Source of the DNA: Candidatus Woesebacteria bacterium
GTDB taxonomy: Bacteria; Patescibacteriota; Microgenomatia; UBA8517
Direction: 5' to 3'
Length of the DNA stretch: 39,465 bases
Assembly (NCBI GenBank): GCA_016926185.1
Contig: JAFGPD010000038.1
Coordinates: forward strand, 1-39,465
This document shows, in pieces, positions 10,204-19,078 of the stretch. The stretch's first letter is position 1. Each line of letters opens with the position of its first letter. The position numbers and the translations under genes were made by a program. The notes below the pieces were generated by a model. The model was given only the letters and a program-made list of their open reading frames with translations, did no database searches and had not been told where the DNA came from.

Positions 10204-10498
10204 TTATTTATTTTTGTTGTCGAATTCGGACTTGAGACCAACGTATAAAGAAACTTCAAAGCTTCCGGGTTCAATTTTCGTTTCATCAATTCCATTCCAA
10301 GTTTTCAATTGTATCGTTACTCCGCCATTGGAATTTGGAATTATCTTTACATTTCCTTCTTCTAATCCAGCGCTTATAGTGTCTATCAGAGAATCTGCTT
10401 CACCGGGCAGCATTCCTTTATCTTTGTAGAATGTTTTTTTTGAATTTTGTGCTGGCGTCAGCCAGAGATTGAATAAATATTTCTTTTTTTCTTGTCAT
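10204..10498 (-). pseudogene. Hypothetical protein ORF interrupted by a frameshift at an A8 tract (T8 on + at 10434-10441)
   Basis: ATG at 10498 gives MTRKKEIFIQSLADASTKFKK then stops soon after A8; dropping one A joins it to TFYKDKGMLPGEADSLIDTISAGLEEG... (the 69-aa ORF). Confidence 0.5.
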
Positions 10499-10541
10499 AT
10501 TATTTTTCTAGTGACCTAGAAATAAATTCATAATTTATTTA

Positions 10542-10787
10542 TCACTTCATTCCTGCTCTCCACATGCAAGAGAACCTTGCAGTGATACTATCTGTGGGTT
10601 CTTTTGTTTTTAGACAATGATTGCATTTATCTATCAAAGCATCGGTAAATCTTTTTTCTTCCGGGTGAGTTTTTCCTCTGTTTTTAAGTTGTTTCAACTG
10701 CTTGATGTTATTTTCCATGCCACAATTAGCACATCCAATGTCAAGCGATATTGCAAATTGTTCATCAATATTTATTCGATCTTTCAT
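10542..10787 (-). CDS. Hypothetical Cys-containing protein (81 aa)
   Basis: Intact ORF with CANCGM and CNHCL motifs, possible zinc-binding. Confidence 0.5.
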   Translation of the reverse strand: MKDRINIDEQFAISLDIGCANCGMENNIKQLKQLKNRGKTHPEEKRFTDALIDKCNHCLKTKEPTDSITARFSCMWRAGMK

Positions 10788-10842
10788 AATAATATTATAG
10801 GATTTAGTTGACTGAAAATCAAAATGCTAAAAATCTTTTTGT

Positions 10843-11910
10843 TTAAACCTTTGTTATCTGGAGAAGATCCAACTCGACTGGGGTTTCGCGGCCGAATATT
10901 GAAACTAGAACTTTTACTTTTCCTTTTTCCTCGTCAATATCGTCAACCGATCCCAAGAATCCTGAGAATGGCCCGTCTGTTATCTTGACCGCTTCACCCT
11001 TGCTGAACTTTGTCTTGAATCTTTTTGCGGGTGTTGCAACGAACTTTTGGATATTGGCAACCTCTGCATCAGAAAGGGGAGTAGGGGTTTTGCCTGTTCC
11101 GACAAAGCCTGTGATCCCGGGAGTTGTGCGCACTGCCAGCCATGTTGGGTCATCCAAAATAAGCTTTATGAGAAGGTATCCGGGAAAGATCTTTTCCTTG
11201 ATGTTTTGCTTTTTACCGCTTCTTATGATGACCCTGTCCTGTGTTGGGACTAAAAGTTCAAATATCTTATCTTCAAGCATTTGGGTTTCGACTCTTTGCC
11301 TCAAGGTTTCTGCAACACGCACTTCGTGGCCGCTTGCGGTGTGGACGACATACCATTTTGCGCGCGGATCGTCTTTTTTATTGATCACAATATGGCCGGA
11401 AACCTTTCTATTGCCTGTTCCTTTTTCCTGAAGTTTATGTTCATCATTGGGGTCGTACTCTTTATCTATTTCTTCATTTACTTCCTCTTCCTCCTCATCT
11501 TCATCATCTTCATCGTCATTGTCATCTGAGCTTGATTTATCATCCTGTTCAGTTTCAGCATTATCACTTTTTTCAATTATGTCAGTGTCTTTATCGTCTT
11601 CAGTCTTCATTTTTTCGTCTTCATTTTTCTCAGAAAAATCAGTTTCCTCGGTGTTTGCAGATTCGTTATTGTCATCCTGAGTAACTTCAGGTTCACTTTC
11701 TTTGGGAGCATCTTCGTCAGAGGTTTGATCGTCATCAGATGGGGAAGCGGTATTTGAACTTTCTTCCACAGCCTCTTCAGAAGCAGTTTTTTCATCCTTT
11801 TCGTTTACCATAGACTCTTCAGAAGGTTTGGTATCCTCCTTCTTTGGATCAACATCTTCCTTAAGGGAATCGTTTTGATCGGTTATTAGTTGGTCTTCGT
11901 CTTTTGCCAT
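10843..11910 (-). CDS. nusG: Transcription termination/antitermination protein NusG with long acidic N-terminal extension
   Basis: KWYVVHTASGHEVRVAETLRQRV...IFPGYLLIKL...VRTTPGITGFVG and KOW region KGEAVKITDGPFSGFLGSVDDID; preceded by about 170 aa of D/E/S-rich sequence. Confidence 0.95.
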   Translation of the reverse strand: MAKDEDQLITDQNDSLKEDVDPKKEDTKPSEESMVNEKDEKTASEEAVEESSNTASPSDDDQTSDEDAPKESEPEVTQDDNNESANTEETDFSEKNEDEKMKTEDDKDTDIIEKSDNAETEQDDKSSSDDNDDEDDEDEEEEEVNEEIDKEYDPNDEHKLQEKGTGNRKVSGHIVINKKDDPRAKWYVVHTASGHEVRVAETLRQRVETQMLEDKIFELLVPTQDRVIIRSGKKQNIKEKIFPGYLLIKLILDDPTWLAVRTTPGITGFVGTGKTPTPLSDAEVANIQKFVATPAKRFKTKFSKGEAVKITDGPFSGFLGSVDDIDEEKGKVKVLVSIFGRETPVELDLLQITKV

Positions 11911-11916
11911 GATCTA

Positions 11917-12102
11917 TTATATCGCAAGTAAATATTCTAATGCTTTTGTAAACAAAAAGTCCAGCCCTCCGGTATAGGCGGCCACAGCGGCTGAAATAAT
12001 TATTACTATCAGCGTTAGTTTTATAACTTCTTCCCGCTTGGGCCAAACTACTTTGGAGAGCTCCAACCTTACATCTTTAAGGTATTTGATTGCAGCCTTC
12101 AC
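11917..12102 (-). CDS. secE: Preprotein translocase subunit SecE
   Basis: 61-aa single-TM protein with YLKDVRLELSKVVWPKREEVIKLTLIVIII signature directly upstream of nusG. Confidence 0.93.
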   Translation of the reverse strand: MKAAIKYLKDVRLELSKVVWPKREEVIKLTLIVIIISAAVAAYTGGLDFLFTKALEYLLAI

Positions 12103-12156
12103 AACAGAGCAATTTTATCATGTAGATTATTTACAAGCAAGAATTTTGTTTGTAAA

Positions 12157-12717
12157 ATGATATCAGCAAATATGAACTTATCAACTTTATATATTATTCT
12201 CAGGGTATTGGCAGTGTTGATCCTCTTAGTTCTGTTTTGGGCGTGGTCTTTATACAATCAGCTTGTCAGAAAAAGAAATCAATATTTGACGGACCTTTCA
12301 GACACCAATATCCAAATTAAAAGAAAAGCTGAGCTGATCGACCGATTGATATCTTTGGTTACAGATTATTCCAAGCACGAAAAAAATACTTACAAAGGCG
12401 TTGCACAAGCTCGTTCAACTTTGAATAATGCAAAGTCGATAACAGGATCTGCAAAAGCTGAGAATATGCTTACCGAAACTCTGCGTTCTTTGATGGTTGT
12501 CATCGAAGCATATCCGGAGCTTAAGGCTAACGAAAATTATAAAGAACTAAGGATGGACCTTAAAAATCTTGAAGATAAAATTGCTGACTATCGTGAAGAG
12601 TATAACCGTTCTGTGCAAACATACAATAATGCTGTGCAACTTTTCCCCAGTGTTTTGCTGGCATCGATTCTAGGCTTTAAGGATGCGGAGCTGTTTCAGG
12701 TGAAAAGTTCTTCATAA
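12157..12717 (+). CDS. LemA family protein
   Basis: N-term TM, SLYNQLVRKRNQYLTDLSDTNIQIKRKAELIDRLISLV...YNRSVQTYNNAVQLFPSVLLASILGFKDAELF. Confidence 0.9.
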   Translation: MISANMNLSTLYIILRVLAVLILLVLFWAWSLYNQLVRKRNQYLTDLSDTNIQIKRKAELIDRLISLVTDYSKHEKNTYKGVAQARSTLNNAKSITGSAKAENMLTETLRSLMVVIEAYPELKANENYKELRMDLKNLEDKIADYREEYNRSVQTYNNAVQLFPSVLLASILGFKDAELFQVKSSS

Positions 12718-12771
12718 GATGACAAAAGTAAGTGATTTTTTTGCCGATCTTGAGTTTGTGAAGATATTTCG

Positions 12772-13386
12772 ATGAATAATTTTGCAAGAAAAGCGAGAAT
12801 AGTGTTTTTCTCTCTTTTGGCGGCATTTTTGTTGACTGCCGTTCCAACCTTTGCACATGATCTGCAAAGCGGTTACTACAGAGAAAAAATTATTGAACCG
12901 TTAAAGAAATTGGGAGAAACAATAGATGAATACTCCAAAACCTCGGTTCCTACAGTTCCTCCGGTGAAAAAATATAACTACGAAAGTGAAGGTAGTGTAA
13001 AGACCAATGTTCAGATAAATATCAATGGAACCCCATATCAGCAAAAAGTTGCTCCAACAGTCACTCAGCAAAAAGTCACAATTATTCCTCAAAGAGAGTG
13101 TTATCGCTATATGGTTACCCATCTAGATGGTTCAACCTCTAATCTTTGCTATTCAAAGAGTGATTATGAACAGCTGAGAAGTTTTGGCTATGACCTTTCG
13201 TCTGCAAAGACCTTTTATGAGTTTCATTTGGAAGGGGTAGAGAATTATCAAGCCACTTATGAAAGGACCGGATCTGATATTTACTTGGACGCCAAAGCAA
13301 GTCAGCAACAAAAGGCTGATAGAGAAAAAGAAAAGATCAACCAGATCACGCTCCAAATGCAGCAAATAGAGGAGAGGGGATACTAG
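12772..13386 (+). CDS. Hypothetical secreted protein
   Basis: Signal peptide (FFSLLAAFLLTAVPTFA), intact 204-aa ORF downstream of lemA. Confidence 0.65.
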   Translation: MNNFARKARIVFFSLLAAFLLTAVPTFAHDLQSGYYREKIIEPLKKLGETIDEYSKTSVPTVPPVKKYNYESEGSVKTNVQININGTPYQQKVAPTVTQQKVTIIPQRECYRYMVTHLDGSTSNLCYSKSDYEQLRSFGYDLSSAKTFYEFHLEGVENYQATYERTGSDIYLDAKASQQQKADREKEKINQITLQMQQIEERGY

Positions 13387-13462
13387 ATTAGAAGAGGTTT
13401 TCTTATCAAATAAAAGTTTTTGCTACTAGTTATTATTTCCACTATCAGCAAAAGACATACAG

Positions 13463-13675
13463 CTAAGGTTTAGAAGGGTTTTTCTCCTCGTCTTTTTTTC
13501 GTTGTTTGTCTAAAGTGTCTTCGGTAAATCCCCAAGCTGCTTTCTCTTCAGGTGTCATACCGTTAAATCTTTTTTTCTGTTCTAGGTTACTTTTTCTCCT
13601 CATCCACCTTGCAAGCTCTTTTTCGTTAACTGTATGCTCTCCGATTTCAAAATCATCTTCACCCATTGAATACAC
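13463..13675 (-). CDS. Hypothetical small charged protein
   Basis: 70-aa ORF preceded by AAAGGAGGTGT Shine-Dalgarno. Confidence 0.6.
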   Translation of the reverse strand: MYSMGEDDFEIGEHTVNEKELARWMRRKSNLEQKKRFNGMTPEEKAAWGFTEDTLDKQRKKDEEKNPSKP

Positions 13676-13880
13676 CTCCTTTGATAGAAAGTATTGTATT
13701 TATCATACGAATAGATATATAAATATCTTTTTACATCATAACAAAAGATACTGGATAATTGAAAAATATGAATTATATGCAAGGGACGGACCCTCGTTTA
13801 ACGGACCCTCGTTTAATATAAATACCTTTTAATATAATTGCAAAAATACTGGATAATTGAAAGATATAGATTAAGGTTAG

Positions 13881-14450
13881 TTATTTACCTTTAATCCTTC
13901 TGAGGAAGTTCTGAGCGATATTGCCGGTTTCTTCTCTGATTTCTTCGATTTCGCTTGCAGTGCTGTTAAACGCAAAACCACCCGTTTTGGGGATTTTTGT
14001 TCCGTCAGCACCTTGGTCCTGATATTTGTTTTCGATATTGGTTCCAAATTGGGTAGCACCACCTTTTTTACTTGCAGTTTTTCGTGTTCTGCTAACTATT
14101 TGATCATCAGGTTCAGCGTCGGTTACTTTTACTCTGGTTAATTTATGATTTTGAGGAATAACGTCTTCACCAATATCATTTAGACGGCGATACGATATGG
14201 TTCCACTATCAGGTCTAAGGGATCTGAGAAATCTTACAACACCCTGGAGAAATAGAGGTGTTCCGTCAGGAAGTCTGTCAATGTTTCGTTTTCGCCATTT
14301 TGTTTCCTCAACCCCCTGAACTTCTTCTGGTTCTCTTCTGGAATTATACTTTGGTGGTTCTTGTTGAAACTCAGCCTCAAGGTCAAATTCATCTACGAAT
14401 TGATCATCAAACTCTCCCGGCTCAACTTCGTGTCCTATTCTTTTTTTCAT
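13881..14450 (-). CDS. Hypothetical protein
   Basis: Intact 189-aa ORF. Confidence 0.55.
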   Translation of the reverse strand: MKKRIGHEVEPGEFDDQFVDEFDLEAEFQQEPPKYNSRREPEEVQGVEETKWRKRNIDRLPDGTPLFLQGVVRFLRSLRPDSGTISYRRLNDIGEDVIPQNHKLTRVKVTDAEPDDQIVSRTRKTASKKGGATQFGTNIENKYQDQGADGTKIPKTGGFAFNSTASEIEEIREETGNIAQNFLRRIKGK

Positions 14451-14500
14451 AGCACCTATATTTTATCATTGAAGTTCAATGAGTCTGTATTTTTGCAAAT

Positions 14501-15049
14501 TCAGAGGGATTCAAGGCTGAGCCTGTAGCGATCGTAGAGATCTTCAGTGAGGTGGCTGGGGTAGTTGGCCTTTATTGCGACAACGATCAGAGCTAGACTA
14601 GTGAGCAGAATATCTTTGTTGGTTTTTGATGACTTGGAAGTAGAGTAAAGACACAGCTTGTATTGATGTTGGAGAAATATTATTTGAGTGAAAAAATCCC
14701 TGTCCGAAAATCTTGGAGGAATATATATAGTTTTTGCCTTTTGTGTTAGCTTTTTGCCTTTTTTGAGTTTGCTTTGGGCGCTTGAGAGAGTTATCTCCTC
14801 AACTTCTATATTTCTATCTTTGATCTGTTCTTGGATAGATTCGACTGCATCTTTTAGTTTTTTACTTAGCACCATATCAGGAAGTGCTTTGAGCAGTTTG
14901 TCACTTTTGAATTTTGAACTGTCGAGCTTTTTCAAGTAATCTTTTTTTGCTTCTTTGACTCCTGTTTTATAATCAGCAAGAACTTGCTTGTATGTTTTTA
15001 GTTTACTTTTTGAAGTTTTTTTGATCTTTTCAGTACTTTTTTTAGCCAT
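14501..15049 (-). CDS. Hypothetical protein
   Basis: Intact 182-aa Lys-rich ORF, divergent from rnhB. Confidence 0.55.
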   Translation of the reverse strand: MAKKSTEKIKKTSKSKLKTYKQVLADYKTGVKEAKKDYLKKLDSSKFKSDKLLKALPDMVLSKKLKDAVESIQEQIKDRNIEVEEITLSSAQSKLKKGKKLTQKAKTIYIPPRFSDRDFFTQIIFLQHQYKLCLYSTSKSSKTNKDILLTSLALIVVAIKANYPSHLTEDLYDRYRLSLESL

Positions 15050-15079
15050 GGATCGATTCTGATGTTATATTTAGTCTAA

Positions 15080-15823
15080 ATGACGAAAGCAATATTTCCA
15101 AGTTTTGAATTTGAAGAAAGCTTATGGAGCAGTGGATATGATGTAGTTGCCGGTGCGGATGAGGTTGGCAGGGGATCATTTGCCGGACCGGTTGTGGCAG
15201 CGGCTGTGGCTTTCAGGAAATTTTCTGATTATCAATTTCCGATCATCAATGAAGACAAACAAAAGGTGGTTATCAGGGATTCCAAAACCCTGTCAGAAAG
15301 ACAAAGAATTATTGCAGGGGAGTGGATAAAAGGGCATTCAATATTTAGTAATGTAGGTCTGGCAAGTGTCATCGAGATCAACGAAAACGGAATTTCCGCA
15401 GCTTGTTTTTCGGCTTTTCGTCGGGCGGTGGGGGGTATGAATATCGGTACCGGAAATAGCGTACAATTCCTGCTCGTAGACGGATATATTATCCCTGAAA
15501 TAGGCATTAATAATAGTTCAAAACAAGAGCTTGTAGGTGCTGAAAATGCAATTAATCATTCATCAGATCAGCTTGCAATAAAAAAAGGTGATCAAAGATC
15601 TTTTTCTATCTCTGCTGCATCCATAATTGCAAAACTATTCCGTGACGATCTGATGAAAAAACTTGGCAGGGAAAAACAACACAAAGTTTACGGCTGGGCC
15701 AGTAATAAAGGTTATGGCACACAACAGCACACAATTGCGATATTAAAACACGGAATGACAGATCATCACAGGACACAATTTGTGGAAACTTTCCTTAAAA
15801 AACATAAAAGGGAAGATATTTAA
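15080..15823 (+). CDS. rnhB: Ribonuclease HII
   Basis: VVAGADEVGRGSFAGPVVAAAVAF...ISAASIIAKLFRD...YGWASNKGYGTQQHTIAI signature motifs. Confidence 0.95.
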   Translation: MTKAIFPSFEFEESLWSSGYDVVAGADEVGRGSFAGPVVAAAVAFRKFSDYQFPIINEDKQKVVIRDSKTLSERQRIIAGEWIKGHSIFSNVGLASVIEINENGISAACFSAFRRAVGGMNIGTGNSVQFLLVDGYIIPEIGINNSSKQELVGAENAINHSSDQLAIKKGDQRSFSISAASIIAKLFRDDLMKKLGREKQHKVYGWASNKGYGTQQHTIAILKHGMTDHHRTQFVETFLKKHKREDI

Positions 15824-15828
15824 AAATA

Positions 15829-16026
15829 TCACCTTTCGTTCCTTTTCTTCTGCAGCTTTATCTTGTGCTGGATCTCTTTTTTCTTTTTCTTTCTTTTTTC
15901 AGAAGGGGGTTCGTATCTGGCGTTATCTCTTGCTTCGTCTATGATGCCCCAGTCTCTAACTTTATTGCGGAATCGAGCAATGAGAGACCCTGAATCCTCG
16001 CCCGGCTTTCTTTTGACCTTTACCAT
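15829..16026 (-). CDS. rpsU: 30S ribosomal protein bS21
   Basis: MVKVKRKPGEDSGSLIARFRNKVRDWGIIDEARDNARYEPPSEKRKKKKKE; GGAGGCGATCACTT SD before ATG at 16026. Confidence 0.85.
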   Translation of the reverse strand: MVKVKRKPGEDSGSLIARFRNKVRDWGIIDEARDNARYEPPSEKRKKKKKEIQHKIKLQKKRNER

Positions 16027-16202
16027 AAGTGATCGCCTCCTTCCCGTACTCAAACGGTTCTAAGTGTTTATTTTGTATGGTGTTTATTAGTTTTAAATCC
16101 ATAAAACCACCTCGCTTACCTTTATTCTAACAGATGTGTAAAGAGTTTTCTGGATAAATTGTCTTGAAATAATAACATATCTTATAGTAATATACTCGAA
16201 TA

Positions 16203-16646
16203 ATGCGAAAAGATAGGCTTTTTTGGAACTTAAGAGGTAAAAGAGCGAAGGATACAGAGGAGGACTTAACTCTAACTCATGTAGATTCTCGTCACAGAGG
16301 TGATGATCGTGAGTTAGTGCATGAAGATTGCGGTATGCCTTTTGGTCGAGGCACACAATTCCCTCCGCATGTAAATGCAGGAAACATAAGAGAGATGGAA
16401 AAAACAGTAGAAGGTGAGTGGCGCAACTACACAAAAGGACACCCAAGTAATATAAAAGAGGCTAAACCCGCAGGAGACGCAATGTATGTGGAAGTTAGGA
16501 TGGATAAGTACGGAGTAAGACTTGTTGGTGGTTTTTTGAGGCAGGGTCAGGTGGCAACAATATTTCCTGAAGAGGCTTGTGGTGGAAACCTGTTGAATTA
16601 CAAAGGAAGAAAAATAAAAAAATATAAAGATCGTAATAATGATTGA
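16203..16646 (+). CDS. Hypothetical protein
   Basis: Intact 147-aa ORF. Confidence 0.5.
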   Translation: MRKDRLFWNLRGKRAKDTEEDLTLTHVDSRHRGDDRELVHEDCGMPFGRGTQFPPHVNAGNIREMEKTVEGEWRNYTKGHPSNIKEAKPAGDAMYVEVRMDKYGVRLVGGFLRQGQVATIFPEEACGGNLLNYKGRKIKKYKDRNND

Positions 16647-16651
16647 TATTG

Positions 16652-17470
16652 TTACTTGTAATTTATTACCAACTCGGGAGTATTTCCTGATCTTTGTGTG
16701 TTTTCGCTTGATTCAAAGTATGCAAAATCTCCATTTTCGTCATCACCGACAACTTCTTTTTCAAAATGTAGCCTGTATTGTGTAGATGGCCTTGCGCTTA
16801 CAAGATCATTGACCAGTTGGTCTGTAACGTCAGCCTCTCTCCAGCCGGTTGCAGATTTTTCTGAAAATATCTCAAAACCGGAAATAAGTGCAGGAGTGGA
16901 GAAGTCGGTTGAATCAAGACTGTCGCCGTAGTCCAGATGGTCAATTAAAAGATCTCCTCCTGACTTGTAAGGATTTCCCAGTGTTTTGGTTTGGAATAGC
17001 CTTATTGTTGCTGAGATGATTTCTGCATCTTCAGGGATCACGGTAATATCAAAACTGATAAATGCCCTTGTGACCAGCTCATTATCCCTGCCTGCGCGGA
17101 TGTTGCTGCTTGTGCTGCCCGAACCATTGGAGGAGCGAAATCCTTCAAGATCTTTCTGAGGGGGAAGAATTATTTCGCGGGAACTTATTGATGGAATTGG
17201 CTGGGTTGGTTTCACTGGAGTTGGTGTCAGATCAAGTTTTGGAGTGGGAGTGGCTTCTACTTTTACTGGATTGACATTGCCTGTTTCGCTTCCCAAGATC
17301 AGTCTTCGGTCGGAATTCTCAACCGGCACGGTTCTAAGATTTGTTCTTGCGCTTTGTTTTCCCAGAATGAATGATACTGTGCTGACAGCAGATATTACTA
17401 CAAAGGCTGTCAGAGAAATTGCTATCTTTTTCCATTTTCTAATTTGTCCGTAAAGGTCCTCGTTTTGCAT
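16652..17470 (-). CDS. Membrane-anchored DNRLRE-domain-like protein
   Basis: Inner start MQNEDLYGQIRKWKKIAISL; TM; TPTPKLDLTPTPVKPTQP linker; SNIRAGRDNELVTRAFISFDIT...ATIRLFQ...ADVTDQLVNDLV...YFESSEN...PELVINY. Confidence 0.75.
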   Translation of the reverse strand: MQNEDLYGQIRKWKKIAISLTAFVVISAVSTVSFILGKQSARTNLRTVPVENSDRRLILGSETGNVNPVKVEATPTPKLDLTPTPVKPTQPIPSISSREIILPPQKDLEGFRSSNGSGSTSSNIRAGRDNELVTRAFISFDITVIPEDAEIISATIRLFQTKTLGNPYKSGGDLLIDHLDYGDSLDSTDFSTPALISGFEIFSEKSATGWREADVTDQLVNDLVSARPSTQYRLHFEKEVVGDDENGDFAYFESSENTQRSGNTPELVINYK

Positions 17471-17509
17471 GTTGAGCCTTATTATATCAAGTAGAAGTAT
17501 AAAATATTT

Positions 17510-17528
17510 GACAGGGGTTACCCCTGTC
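17510..17528. terminator. Perfect hairpin GACAGGGG-TTA-CCCCTGTC (terminator or leader structure)
   Basis: 8-bp perfect stem between the minus-strand genes at 17550-18218 and 16652-17470, followed on the minus strand by AAATATTTTATAC. Confidence 0.5.
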
Positions 17529-17549
17529 AACCCGTGTCGAAAAAGATGT

Positions 17550-18218
17550 TTATAGTATTTTGAAAGTGGAGATTATCTTTTCAACGTCCTTTTTGGTCAG
17601 GGTAGCGTATGAAACGTCTCCATTGTAGTAAGCTCCTATTATGTAAAGGTTTTCATCCGTTGTGATCACAAAACGCAGCTCATTGACCCCCAAAGGGAAT
17701 TCCCACGGTTTTGTATTCAAAAATACCCTTGCCTCTCTTCCGTTTATTAAGGTGTTGGGAAGCCTTTCGTAAATGAACCATTCACTATAGCCGGGTACAT
17801 TATTTACTTTGGAAATGATGCTCTGAGTGGAACCGGCATTTATGTTCATTAAATTTTTGAATTGTTCATAATTGTAGTTATAAACACGGTTGCTGTCCTT
17901 GATCTTTTCGCGGTTCACCACGGAAATATAAACATAATTTTTCGTTCCAAATTCGCCGGATTCTACATTAGGAACAAGGTGGACGCTTGCTTCACCCACA
18001 TCGGTGTTGACAAGCATATTTGTTGGCATTTTTATCCTGTAACCAAGTTCGCTTTCATAAGTTCTCCAGTCGTCCGGAATTTCTTCATTTGAGATTTCTG
18101 CAGTGGCGGTCGGGGTAGAGGATCTTTGTTTAAAAATATAACCATTTTTATAAAGGATGAAAACGGTGACTCCGCCAAGGATTATTAAAATAACGATGAA
18201 AACTCCGGCTTTTTTCAT
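17550..18218 (-). CDS. Hypothetical membrane-anchored protein (PsbP-like fold suspected)
   Basis: N-term TM, IPDDWRTYESELGYRIKMPTNM...; similar layout to the 20332 gene. Confidence 0.55.
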   Translation of the reverse strand: MKKAGVFIVILIILGGVTVFILYKNGYIFKQRSSTPTATAEISNEEIPDDWRTYESELGYRIKMPTNMLVNTDVGEASVHLVPNVESGEFGTKNYVYISVVNREKIKDSNRVYNYNYEQFKNLMNINAGSTQSIISKVNNVPGYSEWFIYERLPNTLINGREARVFLNTKPWEFPLGVNELRFVITTDENLYIIGAYYNGDVSYATLTKKDVEKIISTFKIL

Positions 18219-18295
18219 AAATGTTCAGTGAGAAAGCGATATGTAAAAATTATATCATTAAATCGTGTGTGAAGGCTGATTTATATGAATGTCAA

Positions 18296-19006
18296 TTATG
18301 GCTGCCAGACCTCTAAAGTATATAATCTGCCGGTATTGCCAATGCAGCCGTAGGTGGCGCTGGTGAGCATATTTGCGTTATGTCCCGAAGAGTTTCGCCA
18401 CAACTCAAAGGCTTTATTGGGACTGCTGGTATCGGCAATGTTTTCAGCGATGTGTGAGTAATCCGAGTAGGGAAGGGTGTTATTGTCGATCTTGCTTCTG
18501 AATCCTGTATGGGAAAATTCGCTTTGAAGTTCATTAGCCCTTAAACTTGCAAAATTACAGACAACTTCATTGTAAGAAAAGTCGGAAAGTCCGTTTTGTG
18601 ACCTATACCAGTTGATCTTGTTCATCAAAGCTGTTGCGTTATTGGGCGTTTCCAAGACTTCAATTTCTTTATCATTCATATCAAAATCATTTTTTGTAGG
18701 ATCATTGACGGGTACTATTATTGCCTCCGTGACCTGTGAATTATGAGTGTCATTTTCTTGAGGCTCATTTTGTGATCGAGATTGGGCATTTTTTGTCACT
18801 GCGTCGTATGAGATGACGTAACTTCCCAAGACGTCAACTTTGCTGTTAATTCTTTCGTTTACAGTTGATTGTTCAGTTGTATGTACAACGGTATTTTGGT
18901 TTAAATTCGAATGAGGGTCTTTTTTGGGATGAGCACGGCTTTGGATAAAGTTAGTAAAAAGCAGGATGTTCAGTGTTAAAAGCGCCAAAAATTGCATCAC
19001 GGGCAA
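18296..19006 (-). CDS. CAP/SCP (YkwD-like) domain secreted protein
   Basis: LMNKINWYRSQNGLSDFSYNEVVCNFASLRANEL...FSHTGF...AENIAD...AFELWRNSSGHNANML. Confidence 0.85.
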   Translation of the reverse strand: MPVMQFLALLTLNILLFTNFIQSRAHPKKDPHSNLNQNTVVHTTEQSTVNERINSKVDVLGSYVISYDAVTKNAQSRSQNEPQENDTHNSQVTEAIIVPVNDPTKNDFDMNDKEIEVLETPNNATALMNKINWYRSQNGLSDFSYNEVVCNFASLRANELQSEFSHTGFRSKIDNNTLPYSDYSHIAENIADTSSPNKAFELWRNSSGHNANMLTSATYGCIGNTGRLYTLEVWQP

Positions 19007-19078
19007 TTTAGCTTAAATGGCATTGAACGTCAAGTCCATACACTTTATAAATGTTATAAAAAGTCCTATAATATTATT

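Noticed and set aside
11447-11680. + strand Ser-rich ORF
   Set aside because: Antisense of the acidic (GAT/GAA-rich) NusG extension, not independent coding.
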